In this document: positions 31,805-38,773 of the stretch, in pieces
Position numbering within the stretch: the first letter of the stretch is position 1
How the letters are laid out: every line of letters begins with the position of its first letter
NCBI GenBank assembly: GCA_018364455.1
Contig: JAGZLW010000015.1
Span: 1-46,568 of the forward strand
DNA: 46,568 nucleotides
Direction: 5' to 3'
Source: Streptococcus mitis
GTDB lineage: Bacteria; Bacillota; Bacilli; Lactobacillales; Streptococcaceae
Made by a program: the position numbers and the translations under genes
The notes under the pieces: generated by a model
The model's database searches: none
What the model was told of the DNA's origin: nothing
Seen by the model: the letters and a program-made list of their open reading frames with translations, nothing else

Positions 31805-33835
31805 CTAATCCTCCTGTTTAATTATCATTTCAATGTCATCATAGTTTTTTGATGATATTAAAGTTTGAACATGATTTTTATCTCTTAAAATTGTTGTTAA
31901 ATGTGACAAAGCCTTTAAATGACTCTCATTATCAATGGCTGCAATACAAATCAACAATCTTACCTCTTGTTCTGGATTATCCAATAAATAAATCGGTTCT
32001 TCCAAAACTAACATTGACATTCCTATTTCATTCACACCCTCATCTGGACGAGCGTGAGGAATTGCTACTCCCTTCCCTAAATTAATAAAAGGCCCAAACT
32101 CTTCTACTTTTTGAATCATTGCCTCAGGGTAGTTCTCAGTTATCTTATCTTGATCCAAAAGTGGTTTAGCTGCTAAACGAATTGCCTCCTTCCATCCTAA
32201 TTTTTCCGAACTAACCTGATAAGTTTCTTTTGTAATTAATTCTTCTAACAATGGTAACACTTCCTTTCTGTTCATATCTTGATAGAGATACCTCTTTAAT
32301 GCTAATTTTAACTCTAATTCTTGTGTGATTACACTATATCGTCTTACTATGCTAATTATCTGATTAAGTTCAATATCTCGATAACCTGTATCTGGGAAAT
32401 CTTTTGATACCAATTCAACTAACTGTGTTGTTTGTTCTTCCGTCATCATAACAGAAACTAGATAATTTGGCTTCTCTGTATCCACCTTTATAGTAGAAAA
32501 AACCATATCATAGTCACTACTAGTTTTCGCATATAAATCATCAATCTTTGAGGTTCCTATAAACTCAATTTGAGGGAATAATGCTAATAGATTCTCTTTT
32601 ATCATCAATGAAGAACTAATTCCATTAGGACAAATAATTGCTGCCTTATAACATTTTTGAGGCAAAGTATCTGCTTTCTTTAAATAACCTCCGAAATGGA
32701 TAACAAAATATGCTGTTTCACTATCAGGTATGGGATTGTCAATAGCGTCCATCAAGGGAGTCAAAGAATCTTTTACTAGTTCAAATAAATCAGGATACTG
32801 TTCTTTAACATGCAACACATATTCATTTGAACTAGGTAAGCCGAACTTTAATCTATAGTAAGCCGGTATAAGGTGGCGACGAAGATTTTCTCTCAATACT
32901 TCTCTTTGTTTAAAATGTAACAAAGAAATATCTTCCATTCTACTTATAATAGCCTCTGTTAATTGATTAAAGTAAACCGGAGCAACATCTACTTCACCTT
33001 CAAAGCAACTTGATAATAAAACTGTGATATAGCGATAATCATCCTCAGAAAACACCGTATCTATAATTCCCAAATCAACCACTGTATCCAATAAAATAGT
33101 CGTTATATCTTGAATAACAGGAGATACTAATGTCTCTGAAAGACATACTCTTTCAACATCTCTTTGATACCTACACAGAATGAATACTAAACCGAAAAGG
33201 CAAACTTTTAATTGATTAACAATAGGTACTATCTGTAACTTTTCATAATAATCTTTAACCACCTGATCAATCAAATCATAAGTTAATGAATACCCCCAAC
33301 TGGATAAAACATAATCCAAACCCCAAATCCCTATGGAGGATTCCAGCAACTCACTAACCATTTGAAAAGCTAAACGGTGCTTATTCCACTCTGAACCGTG
33401 TAAAGTATAACCTTTTGCTCTACTGTACCCTAGCTCCAAATCATTATCTAACATAATCTTTCTTAATGATTGAATATCAGATAAGGTTGTATTCTTACTT
33501 ACTTTCAAAAAGTCTTGGTAATGATTATTCGATATAAAATCTAATCGGCAAAAAGTGTAAAGATAGATCAAAGCTAAGCGAGTCGACTTTGGTAAAACCA
33601 ATTCATCCGACTTAATAATATCTGTCAAAGACTGCTTCGTACGATTTGATAAACTATAGCGACCTTGCTTTTTATCCAGCACTATCCCTTTATTAGCTAG
33701 ATAAGGCACTAAATAATCTATTCCTTCTTTGACTTCCTTTATAGGTAAGCTCACCTTAACAGATAATTCATATAATGATAGCTCACAATGATCCATCAAA
33801 GTCATCAAAATAACTAGTGCTCTATAATCAAACAT
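31805..33835 (-). CDS. BglG/MtlR-type PRD regulator with EIIB-like and EIIA domains
   Basis: A 676-residue multidomain transcription regulator. Order seen: N-terminal helix-turn-helix region (about 1-150); two PTS regulation domains (about 180-395), the second with H321 (HLIPAYYRLKFG) and H380 (FVIHFGG); an EIIB-like domain with C402 (IICPNGISSSL); and an EIIA domain with H594 (AIPHARPDEG). Such proteins activate their own PTS operon depending on phosphorylation. The operon has no separate EIIA gene, so the C-terminal domain may also supply phosphate to the EIIB (inference). Start: ATG at 33835 with AAGGAAG upstream. Confidence 0.93.
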   Translation of the reverse strand: MFDYRALVILMTLMDHCELSLYELSVKVSLPIKEVKEGIDYLVPYLANKGIVLDKKQGRYSLSNRTKQSLTDIIKSDELVLPKSTRLALIYLYTFCRLDFISNNHYQDFLKVSKNTTLSDIQSLRKIMLDNDLELGYSRAKGYTLHGSEWNKHRLAFQMVSELLESSIGIWGLDYVLSSWGYSLTYDLIDQVVKDYYEKLQIVPIVNQLKVCLFGLVFILCRYQRDVERVCLSETLVSPVIQDITTILLDTVVDLGIIDTVFSEDDYRYITVLLSSCFEGEVDVAPVYFNQLTEAIISRMEDISLLHFKQREVLRENLRRHLIPAYYRLKFGLPSSNEYVLHVKEQYPDLFELVKDSLTPLMDAIDNPIPDSETAYFVIHFGGYLKKADTLPQKCYKAAIICPNGISSSLMIKENLLALFPQIEFIGTSKIDDLYAKTSSDYDMVFSTIKVDTEKPNYLVSVMMTEEQTTQLVELVSKDFPDTGYRDIELNQIISIVRRYSVITQELELKLALKRYLYQDMNRKEVLPLLEELITKETYQVSSEKLGWKEAIRLAAKPLLDQDKITENYPEAMIQKVEEFGPFINLGKGVAIPHARPDEGVNEIGMSMLVLEEPIYLLDNPEQEVRLLICIAAIDNESHLKALSHLTTILRDKNHVQTLISSKNYDDIEMIIKQED

Positions 33836-33856
33836 TTCTCTTCCTTTCTAACTACA

Positions 33857-33862
33857 ATTATA
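33857..33862 (-). promoter_or_regulatory. -10 box of the PTS operon promoter
   Basis: TATAAT on the minus strand, 22 bp before the regulator ATG. The -35 (TTTTAT at 17 bp) is weak, as expected for an activator-dependent promoter. Confidence 0.55.
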
Positions 33863-33986
33863 GTGTAAAAGTTATAAGAATAAAAGAGTATTTCAGCACA
33901 ATATAATCTCACCTTTTAAAATAAATTATTGGGCTGAAAGTTTTTAGTGATTATTTGTCAACTTTCTATTAATTTTTAAAAACAAA

Positions 33987-34166
33987 ATGATATCATTTAG
34001 ATATCAAATAATAGGAATAGTTGAAATGACACTGGAACGGCTCAATGAAGGGGAATTGGTAGAGCTTGACGAAGAACGAAAAGCTGCCATGGTTTCAAAT
34101 CTTCTAGTCGTTCTCTGTGGCAATCATGATGCACAACCAATTGTCAACACAGGAAGTCTTTACTAA
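33987..34166 (+). pseudogene. Remnant of an SPFH/band-7 domain protein (C-terminus only)
   Basis: The frame from the ATG at 33987 gives 59 residues. The last part, LDEERKAAMVSNLLVVLCG, then PIVNTGSLY, is the typical C-terminal end of Firmicutes SPFH (prohibitin-like) proteins, as I recall them. The preceding 250 or so residues of such a protein are absent; the AT-rich DNA before it has no related frame. So this is a truncated relic, although the short ORF could still be read. The next decayed gene matches the usual partner of this family. Confidence 0.65.
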
Positions 34167-34168
34167 AG

Positions 34169-34368
34169 ATGGATGAAGCTAAAAAAAGCAGATCCCCCTT
34201 CTACTCTCAACAAAGTTATACGCTGCACTCGCATCATGGGCAGAAGACGACTTTCGTTCAGTCAATGGGCAAATCGAATATCTCCTCACAGAATGTGTCA
34301 AACAACGGAAGAAAGACGGAAAATACGTATCAGAAACCATTGACGAACCATTTGAGATTGATATTTAA
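34169..34368 (+). pseudogene. Arc-like ribbon-helix-helix protein with a frameshift in an A7 run
   Basis: Starting 2 bp after the SPFH remnant, ATG GAT GAA GCT leads into seven A (34081-34087). In the ATG frame the sequence then becomes meaningless. In the -1 frame it reads KKQIPL, then STKLYAALASWAEDDFRSVN and GQIEYLLTECVKQRKKDG, ending EPFEIDI at 34368. This is an Arc-type DNA-binding fold, and such proteins commonly sit next to SPFH proteins. One extra A would restore a protein of about 66 residues. I call it a pseudogene, but slippage on the A-run could still yield product. Confidence 0.65.
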
Positions 34369-34372
34369 CACC

Positions 34373-34408
34373 TTCTCCTGTCTGCCGTGTCGGATAGGAG
34401 AATTTTTT
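34373..34408 (+). terminator. Terminator after the Arc-like remnant
   Basis: TTCTCCTGTC and GATAGGAGAA arms followed by TTTTTTC. Confidence 0.8.
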
Positions 34409-34429
34409 CATCTTTTTTTGTCAAGTAAC

Positions 34430-34458
34430 TTTACTTTACAAAAAAAATGTGTTATCCT
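34430..34458 (+). promoter_or_regulatory. Promoter of rpmF-rpmG
   Basis: TTTACT (34430-34435), 17 bp including A8, then TATCCT (34453-34458) with extended TGT. It lies about 60 bp before rpmF. Confidence 0.6.
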
Positions 34459-34519
34459 AGTATGGTTGATGAAAATCAGTAGATTGAATCGAATATAAAT
34501 ACCTAAAGGAGAAATCAAA

Positions 34520-34702
34520 ATGGCAGTACCTGCACGTCGCACTTCAAAAGCGAAGAAAAACAAACGTCGTACACACTACAAAGTAACAGCTCCATCTGTA
34601 AACTTTGACGAAACTACTGGAGATTACTCACGTTCTCACCGTGTATCACTTAAAGGATACTACAAAGGACGTAAAATCGCTAAAGCTGCATCAGCTGAAT
34701 AA
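34520..34702 (+). CDS. rpmF: Ribosomal protein L32
   Basis: A 60-residue basic protein beginning [19 protein letters not shown], the L32 signature. It lacks the cysteine pairs of zinc-binding L32 forms. AAAGGAG lies before the ATG. It is cotranscribed with rpmG 15 bp downstream. Confidence 0.97.
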
Positions 34703-34717
34703 TAGAAGGGAGATACC

Positions 34718-34867
34718 ATGCGCGTAAATATTACACTTGAACACAAAGAATCTGGTGAACGCTTGTACCTTACTTCTAAAAACAAACGTAACACTCCAGA
34801 CCGTCTTCAATTGAAGAAATACTCACCAAAACTTCGCAAACACGTTGTGTTCACAGAAGTTAAGTAA
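34718..34867 (+). CDS. rpmG: Ribosomal protein L33 (cysteine-free form)
   Basis: A 49-residue protein, [20 protein letters not shown] then [20 protein letters not shown] and a KHVVFTEVK end. It has no cysteine, so it is the zinc-independent L33 type, useful when zinc is scarce. AAGGGAG lies before the ATG. The 3' end of rpmG is, as I recall, a known integration target of streptococcal mobile elements, which matters for the accessory DNA that follows. Confidence 0.97.
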
Positions 34868-34892
34868 GCATTCAATACGAATCAATACAGAA

Positions 34893-34919
34893 GAAAAACG
34901 CTGATTCAAGCGTTTTTTC
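34893..34919 (+). terminator. Terminator of rpmF-rpmG
   Basis: AAAAACGCT-N6-AGCGTTTTTT followed by further T residues. Confidence 0.9.
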
Positions 34920-34963
34920 TTTTTGTTAATTTCACTATATTGCAAGGGAAATCGTTCGAATGA

Positions 34964-34986
34964 CTACCTTTTTCACTACCTTTTTT
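34964..34986. repeat. Two direct repeats with 12-bp period, integrase arm-site-like
   Basis: ACTACCTTTTT occurs at 34964-34974 and again at 34976-34986. On the other strand this is AAAAAGGTAGT twice, the look of the short arm-type repeats that Tn916-like tyrosine integrases bind near element ends. It lies about 100 bp after rpmG. No integrase gene is present in the window. Confidence 0.4.
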
Positions 34987-35019
34987 TGAAATAAGAATAT
35001 TGATTCGGACAATTAAAAA

Positions 35020-35053
35020 CAAGAGGAGCTTCATTACGAGGCTCCTCTTTTTT
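35020..35053. terminator. Bidirectional terminator next to the accessory gene
   Basis: AAGAGGAGC and GCTCCTCTT arms with T-runs on both sides. It ends the leftward gene 35067-35819. Confidence 0.85.
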
Positions 35054-35066
35054 ATCTTTCGTTGCA

Positions 35067-35819
35067 CTAAATTTTAGCATTTACTTGTTTTAAGTTCAAT
35101 TCCCTATCTTCAAACAATAATCTGATTTGGATTTGAGTAGGAGCGTTTCCATTATTTAAAACACAAACAAGCCTTGTTTCAATATTTGGTTTAAATTGTC
35201 TCCCATCAATTGAATCTTGTAACAGTGGATGTTGTAGGATACGATTGCGTATTTCTTCATGAGGAATTGAACCCCAGCAAATAACTGGCTCAGCTCTTTC
35301 GATAATCATTCTAGGAATATATTCAGGTGCAAATTGTTCTGGTGAAATACATAATCCTCCGTTTTCTTTGAAAGAATTTAATAATCGGTTAAAAATAGCA
35401 CTTGGCTCCCCATTGCATTTGATTCCATAAAATCCAATTAAGTCACCAACTTTTTTAGCAATATCTGACTTATTATTGTCTATAAATCTAGATAATTCTT
35501 CATTTTCAGGAAACCCTTGTCTCCTTTGATAAATACCCTGCCAATTATCTTGATTTCCTTCATAATTTGCACAATTACTTTTTCTTCCTATGTCGTATGG
35601 CAGTCCTTCTATAGGATTTTTTGTATGTGCCGCATAATATCTTTCAGATCTATTTTGCGTATTATTATTTTCCCCTCCAATAAGTTGAATCGAAGAACCA
35701 CAAGTTGGACACAATGCGTACTTACTGCCATTTTGATAATATGGTAAGTCTTTATTTGTTTTCTCTTCAAACTCATCAATATGATAAGTTCCACCATTGA
35801 TTAATTTAAAATATTTCAT
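35067..35819 (-). CDS. Hypothetical protein with a zinc-ribbon-like N-terminus (250 aa)
   Basis: I do not recognise this 250-residue protein. The N-terminal third has a possible metal site: C37-x2-C40 (ALCPTCGS), then YYAAHT with H65 and C83. This recalls the Cys/His finger of CoiA-like nucleases, but no nuclease motif was found. The rest is soluble, with an NGEPSAIFNRLLNSF helix and a beta-rich C-terminus. The start is taken at the ATG at 35819 because GAGGTG lies 6 bases upstream; an in-frame GTG is part of that site. It is AT-rich compared with neighbouring rpmG and rpsD, has its own promoter and terminator, and lies in the accessory patch after rpmG. It is probably acquired DNA. Confidence 0.75.
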   Translation of the reverse strand: MKYFKLINGGTYHIDEFEEKTNKDLPYYQNGSKYALCPTCGSSIQLIGGENNNTQNRSERYYAAHTKNPIEGLPYDIGRKSNCANYEGNQDNWQGIYQRRQGFPENEELSRFIDNNKSDIAKKVGDLIGFYGIKCNGEPSAIFNRLLNSFKENGGLCISPEQFAPEYIPRMIIERAEPVICWGSIPHEEIRNRILQHPLLQDSIDGRQFKPNIETRLVCVLNNGNAPTQIQIRLLFEDRELNLKQVNAKI

Positions 35820-35853
35820 CGCTATCACCTCAATAAATAATCCGTCTAATCTT

Positions 35854-35859
35854 ATTATA
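35854..35859 (-). promoter_or_regulatory. Extended -10 of the zinc-ribbon-like gene
   Basis: TGGTATAAT on the minus strand, about 34 bp before the start. No clear -35. Confidence 0.6.
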
Positions 35860-35879
35860 CCATCGATTTTTCATATTGT

Positions 35880-36116
35880 GAGAACCTGAAATATAAAAAC
35901 GAAGAATACCATCTCTTCTCAATTTCTATTGTGTCAGTATTATTGAATATAATATTTTTATAAAAAGATTTTCATATTATTTCTAATATATTTTAAATAA
36001 AGACTAAGTCTTTTTTTGCTTTTCTCTATTTATTTGTATCTATTGAAATGCTAGAACTAGAAATTTCATCTTGTCTAGTATTTTAGAGAATCCAAAACGC
36101 AGTTCAATAATATGCA
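35880..36116. other. AT-rich intergenic DNA
   Basis: No ORF with a ribosome site was seen. It contains a hairpin AAAGACT-A-AGTCTTT followed by a T-run (35999-36017). That hairpin may act as a terminator, but no rightward gene precedes it. Confidence 0.5.
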
Positions 36117-36464
36117 CTATTTTTTCTTGAACAAGCGAATGTAATCCTGTTTGCTATGAATAATATCTGATACAAAGACAGCTTTTCTATCCTCTAAAAT
36201 ATGATAGAAGGCTAGGTAATCGCCTAAAATGATGCATCGAGTTTTGTGGGGTGGGTATATAATAACTCCTACTCTTTCATCAGCATCAAATCCTGCTTCT
36301 GGGAAGACTTCAAGACGCTCCAAACCATAAAAAATATTCTTAACTGTGTTTGCTCCAGCCTGTTCTGAAAAGTAGTTAGCTGAGATATAATCTTTAATAC
36401 CTCTTAGCTGTTCTTGTACCGTTTCAGAGATAATAAGGCTATATGCGTTCTCGTTAAATTCCAA
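36117..36464 (-). CDS. RelE/ParE-family toxin
   Basis: A 115-residue protein of the RelE/ParE fold: an N-terminal helix pair (ETVQEQLRGIKDYISANYFS) and the C-terminal strand set (KTRCIILGDYLAFYHILEDR, VFVSDIIHSKQDYIRLF). Members cleave ribosome-bound mRNA (RelE) or poison gyrase (ParE); the sequence alone does not settle which. It overlaps the antitoxin gene by 11 bp, the usual coupling in type II systems. Confidence 0.88.
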   Translation of the reverse strand: MEFNENAYSLIISETVQEQLRGIKDYISANYFSEQAGANTVKNIFYGLERLEVFPEAGFDADERVGVIIYPPHKTRCIILGDYLAFYHILEDRKAVFVSDIIHSKQDYIRLFKKK

Positions 36465-36741
36465 GGTTAGCCCTCACTTCATCAATGCTGTAAGTTCTTC
36501 CATGTTCTAAATCGTCAAAACTACGGGCAATTTCAGCACGTAACCCTGATAGAAGTTCTTCTCTTTCTTTGTCTACTTGAGTTTCAAATGGCAAGGCTTT
36601 ATTTTCTACAATGTGTTCTAAAAACAAGTTAAAACTGGCTGTCATATCAAGATTTTGCGATGTGATAATAGCTTTAGCCTTCTCTAACAAGTCTCTGTTA
36701 GTCTTAAAGTTTACCTGTGTGTTTTTTTCTAAAACATTCAT
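36454..36741 (-). CDS. RelB/DinJ-family antitoxin
   Basis: A 95-residue protein with an N-terminal ribbon-helix-helix DNA-binding part (TQVNFKTNRDLLEKAKAI, LDMTASFNLFLEHIVENKAL) and an acidic C-terminal toxin-binding tail (SFDDLEHGRTYSIDEVRANL). AAGGAGG lies 6 bases before the ATG. With the overlapping toxin gene it forms a type II toxin-antitoxin operon, expected to repress its own promoter. Confidence 0.9.
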   Translation of the reverse strand: MNVLEKNTQVNFKTNRDLLEKAKAIITSQNLDMTASFNLFLEHIVENKALPFETQVDKEREELLSGLRAEIARSFDDLEHGRTYSIDEVRANLGI

Positions 36742-36761
36742 GGTAGCACCTCCTTTAGACT

Positions 36762-36817
36762 ATTATATCACTTTAAACTATACAGGTCTAGTTACGTATA
36801 GCTACTTATAGCTGTAT
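36762..36817 (-). promoter_or_regulatory. Promoter and candidate operator of the toxin-antitoxin operon
   Basis: TATAAT (36762-36767, minus strand) lies 20 bp before the antitoxin ATG. Upstream is an imperfect inverted repeat GTATAGCTA-N4-TAGCTGTAT (36796-36817). The TATA/GTATA repeats around it are plausible antitoxin sites. Confidence 0.5.
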
Positions 36818-36838
36818 GCTTAAAAGCTATTGTAAAAT

Positions 36839-36876
36839 GTAAAAAAGCACTAAGGGAAAACGCCCCAAAGTGCTTA
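36839..36876 (-). terminator. Terminator of rpsD
   Basis: On the minus strand AAGCACTTTGGGG, a short loop, CCCTTAGTGCTT then TTTT. Confidence 0.85.
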
Positions 36877-36914
36877 ATATCAAGGCTCTAAAGCCTATCT
36901 TATTCAATAAAATA

Positions 36915-37526
36915 TTACAACATCTTGTTGTAGAACTCAACGACAAGTGCTTCGTTGATTTCTGGGTTGATTTCGTCGCGTTCTGGCAAGCGAGTCAATG
37001 AACCTTCCAATTTTTCAGCGTCGAATGATACGAATGCTGGACGTCCAAGAGTAGCTTCTACTGCTTCAAGGATAGCTGGAACTTTCAATGATTTTTCACG
37101 AACTGAGATCACTTGACCTGGAGTTACGCGGTATGATGGGATATCAACGCGTTTTCCGTCAACAAGGATGTGACCGTGGTTTACGAATTGACGAGCTTGA
37201 CGACGAGTAGTCGCAAGACCAAGACGGTAAACAACGTTATCCAAACGACGTTCCAAAAGAAGCATGAAGTTGAAACCTAGGATTCCGCCTTTGATTTTTG
37301 TAGCTTGTACGAACAAGTTACGGAATTGTTTTTCACCTACACCGTAAGTGAAACGAAGTTTTTGTTTTTCAGCCAATTGCAAACCGTATTCTGACAATTT
37401 AGAACGGTTGTTTGGTCCGTGTTGTCCTGGTACGTAGTTACGACGTGCCAATTCTTTACCTGTACCTGTAAGTGAAAGGCCAAGGCGACGAGCTTGTTTC
37501 CAAGATGGTCCTGTATAACGTGACAT
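36915..37526 (-). CDS. rpsD: Ribosomal protein S4
   Basis: A 203-residue 30S assembly protein with the N-terminal SRYTGPSWKQARRLG signature and the S4 RNA-binding domain (RLDNVVYRLGLATTRRQARQ). AGGAGG lies before the ATG. It is monocistronic, with its own promoter and a long leader that is probably the site of S4 feedback control, as known in Bacillus. In TIGR4, as I recall, rpsD lies next to TCS08 as here, but not next to rpmG. Confidence 0.97.
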   Translation of the reverse strand: MSRYTGPSWKQARRLGLSLTGTGKELARRNYVPGQHGPNNRSKLSEYGLQLAEKQKLRFTYGVGEKQFRNLFVQATKIKGGILGFNFMLLLERRLDNVVYRLGLATTRRQARQFVNHGHILVDGKRVDIPSYRVTPGQVISVREKSLKVPAILEAVEATLGRPAFVSFDAEKLEGSLTRLPERDEINPEINEALVVEFYNKML

Positions 37527-37679
37527 GTGAATGTCCTCCTGATATAAATAATATTTCGGTGGAAATAGTCACTTAGAAAGCCCTGATTCGTGCAGATGCC
37601 CTTCGCCTAAACAGCCAAGGTTACTTGTCATAAGACACCTGTTGACGAGCTTCATGCTTTCCTGCTGATATTTCGCACA
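37527..37679 (-). ncRNA. Structured 5' leader of rpsD, candidate S4 autoregulatory RNA
   Basis: About 153 nt lie between the predicted start of transcription and the rpsD ATG, long for this genome. The leader can form several helices. Its 5' part holds ATATCAGCAGGA (37660-37671, minus strand), nearly identical to the ribosome-binding segment ATATCAGGAGGA (37534-37545). So the leader may present a mimic that competes in folding or S4 binding. Feedback by S4 is established in Bacillus; here it is inferred. Confidence 0.6.
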
Positions 37680-37685
37680 AAATCC

Positions 37686-37714
37686 ATTCTACCATGAATG
37701 GCTAGATTTGTAAA
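37686..37714 (-). promoter_or_regulatory. Promoter of rpsD
   Basis: TTTACA (37709-37714), 17 bp, TAGAAT (37686-37691) with extended TGG, all on the minus strand. Confidence 0.75.
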
Positions 37715-37720
37715 GGGGTT

Positions 37721-38773
37721 TTAAGCTTTATTTTCATTGCTAGTAAGGTTGAGAAGGAGGGTAAAGGTACTTCCTAGACCGTACTGGCTGCTGACTGTGA
37801 TTTCTCCACCCAATTGATGGGCCAATTCACGCGCAATCGCAAGCCCTAAGCCATGACCACCTGTTTTCATGTTACGCGAAGTTTCTACACGATAAAGGCG
37901 TTTGAAAATATTCTCCAAATCCTCTGGAGCGATGCCCTGTCCCTCATCGGTCACACTGATTGAAAGCTGGTTATTTTCCAGCTTAGCTACCACTTCCAAC
38001 TTGGTTCCTGGAGCAGAGTATTTAAAAGCGTTATTGACCAGATTCACCAAGATACGAGAAAGCTTGGCATAATCTCCCTCAATTCGGGCAGACTCAGGCA
38101 TTACCTGCAAATGGACATCTCGCTCTTCCTGCTCAATCAAGAACTGAAATTCACTCATGCACTCAATCAAGAGCTGGTCCAGAAAAATACTGTCTTTGCT
38201 GGTCGTTTCCACCTGATTTCTAGCTGTGTTTAGAGTCAAAAAATTCAACTCCTCAACTAGTTTATTGAGTCTTTCAGTCTGGCGTCCAATGGTTGCTAGA
38301 TAATGCTCCTGTTCTCCTTCCTTGATAACCCCATCCAAAATCCCTTCTACCGTCGCTTGGATTGAAGTGATGGGGGTCTTGATATCATGCGACAGCTGGG
38401 CAATCATCAAGCCCTTTTCCCGTTCGCTTTCTTCCAAGGAATCAAATGTCGCCTGCAAATCATGGGACATTTCATTGAAAGCTTGGCCTAATTGCTGAAA
38501 TTCTACAGGGCCTTGGACCTCCAGATTTGATGGAAAATCCTTATCCGCTACCCGCTTGGCATGTTCCTTAAGTTTGCCCAATGAAGTAAAGACCGGCGAT
38601 AGGAGAAAGAGACTAATCCCAGCACCGACAAGGCTGGCAACGATGGTCATTCCAAGCAGAAAGTAAATCTCGCTTTTCTCAATCAGCATTTTTTGAACAG
38701 CCCAAAAAACCACGATAATCGTTAGGAGTGTTGAAATGACATACCCCACTAAAATATAACTTTTTAATTTCAT
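37721..38773 (-). CDS. hk08: Two-component sensor histidine kinase of TCS08
   Basis: A 350-residue membrane kinase with two transmembrane helices (about 7-30 and 37-60) and almost no extracellular loop, then a HAMP-like linker. The phospho-acceptor is H129 (QLSHDIKTPITS). The ATP-binding domain has the N-box LVNNAFKYS (245-253), DEGQG (276) and GGHGLGLA (305). The tiny sensor loop suggests it senses within the membrane or through a partner. The start ATG overlaps the regulator's stop by one base. In pneumococci TCS08 is related to SaeRS and controls pavB, pilus and sugar genes. Confidence 0.93.
   Translation of the reverse strand: MKLKSYILVGYVISTLLTIIVVFWAVQKMLIEKSEIYFLLGMTIVASLVGAGISLFLLSPVFTSLGKLKEHAKRVADKDFPSNLEVQGPVEFQQLGQAFNEMSHDLQATFDSLEESEREKGLMIAQLSHDIKTPITSIQATVEGILDGVIKEGEQEHYLATIGRQTERLNKLVEELNFLTLNTARNQVETTSKDSIFLDQLLIECMSEFQFLIEQEERDVHLQVMPESARIEGDYAKLSRILVNLVNNAFKYSAPGTKLEVVAKLENNQLSISVTDEGQGIAPEDLENIFKRLYRVETSRNMKTGGHGLGLAIARELAHQLGGEITVSSQYGLGSTFTLLLNLTSNENKA

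Noticed and set aside
34026..34166. Internal ATG as start of a 46-aa gene
   Set aside because: The frame is open to the ATG at 33987, and the residues match the C-terminal tail of a larger SPFH protein.
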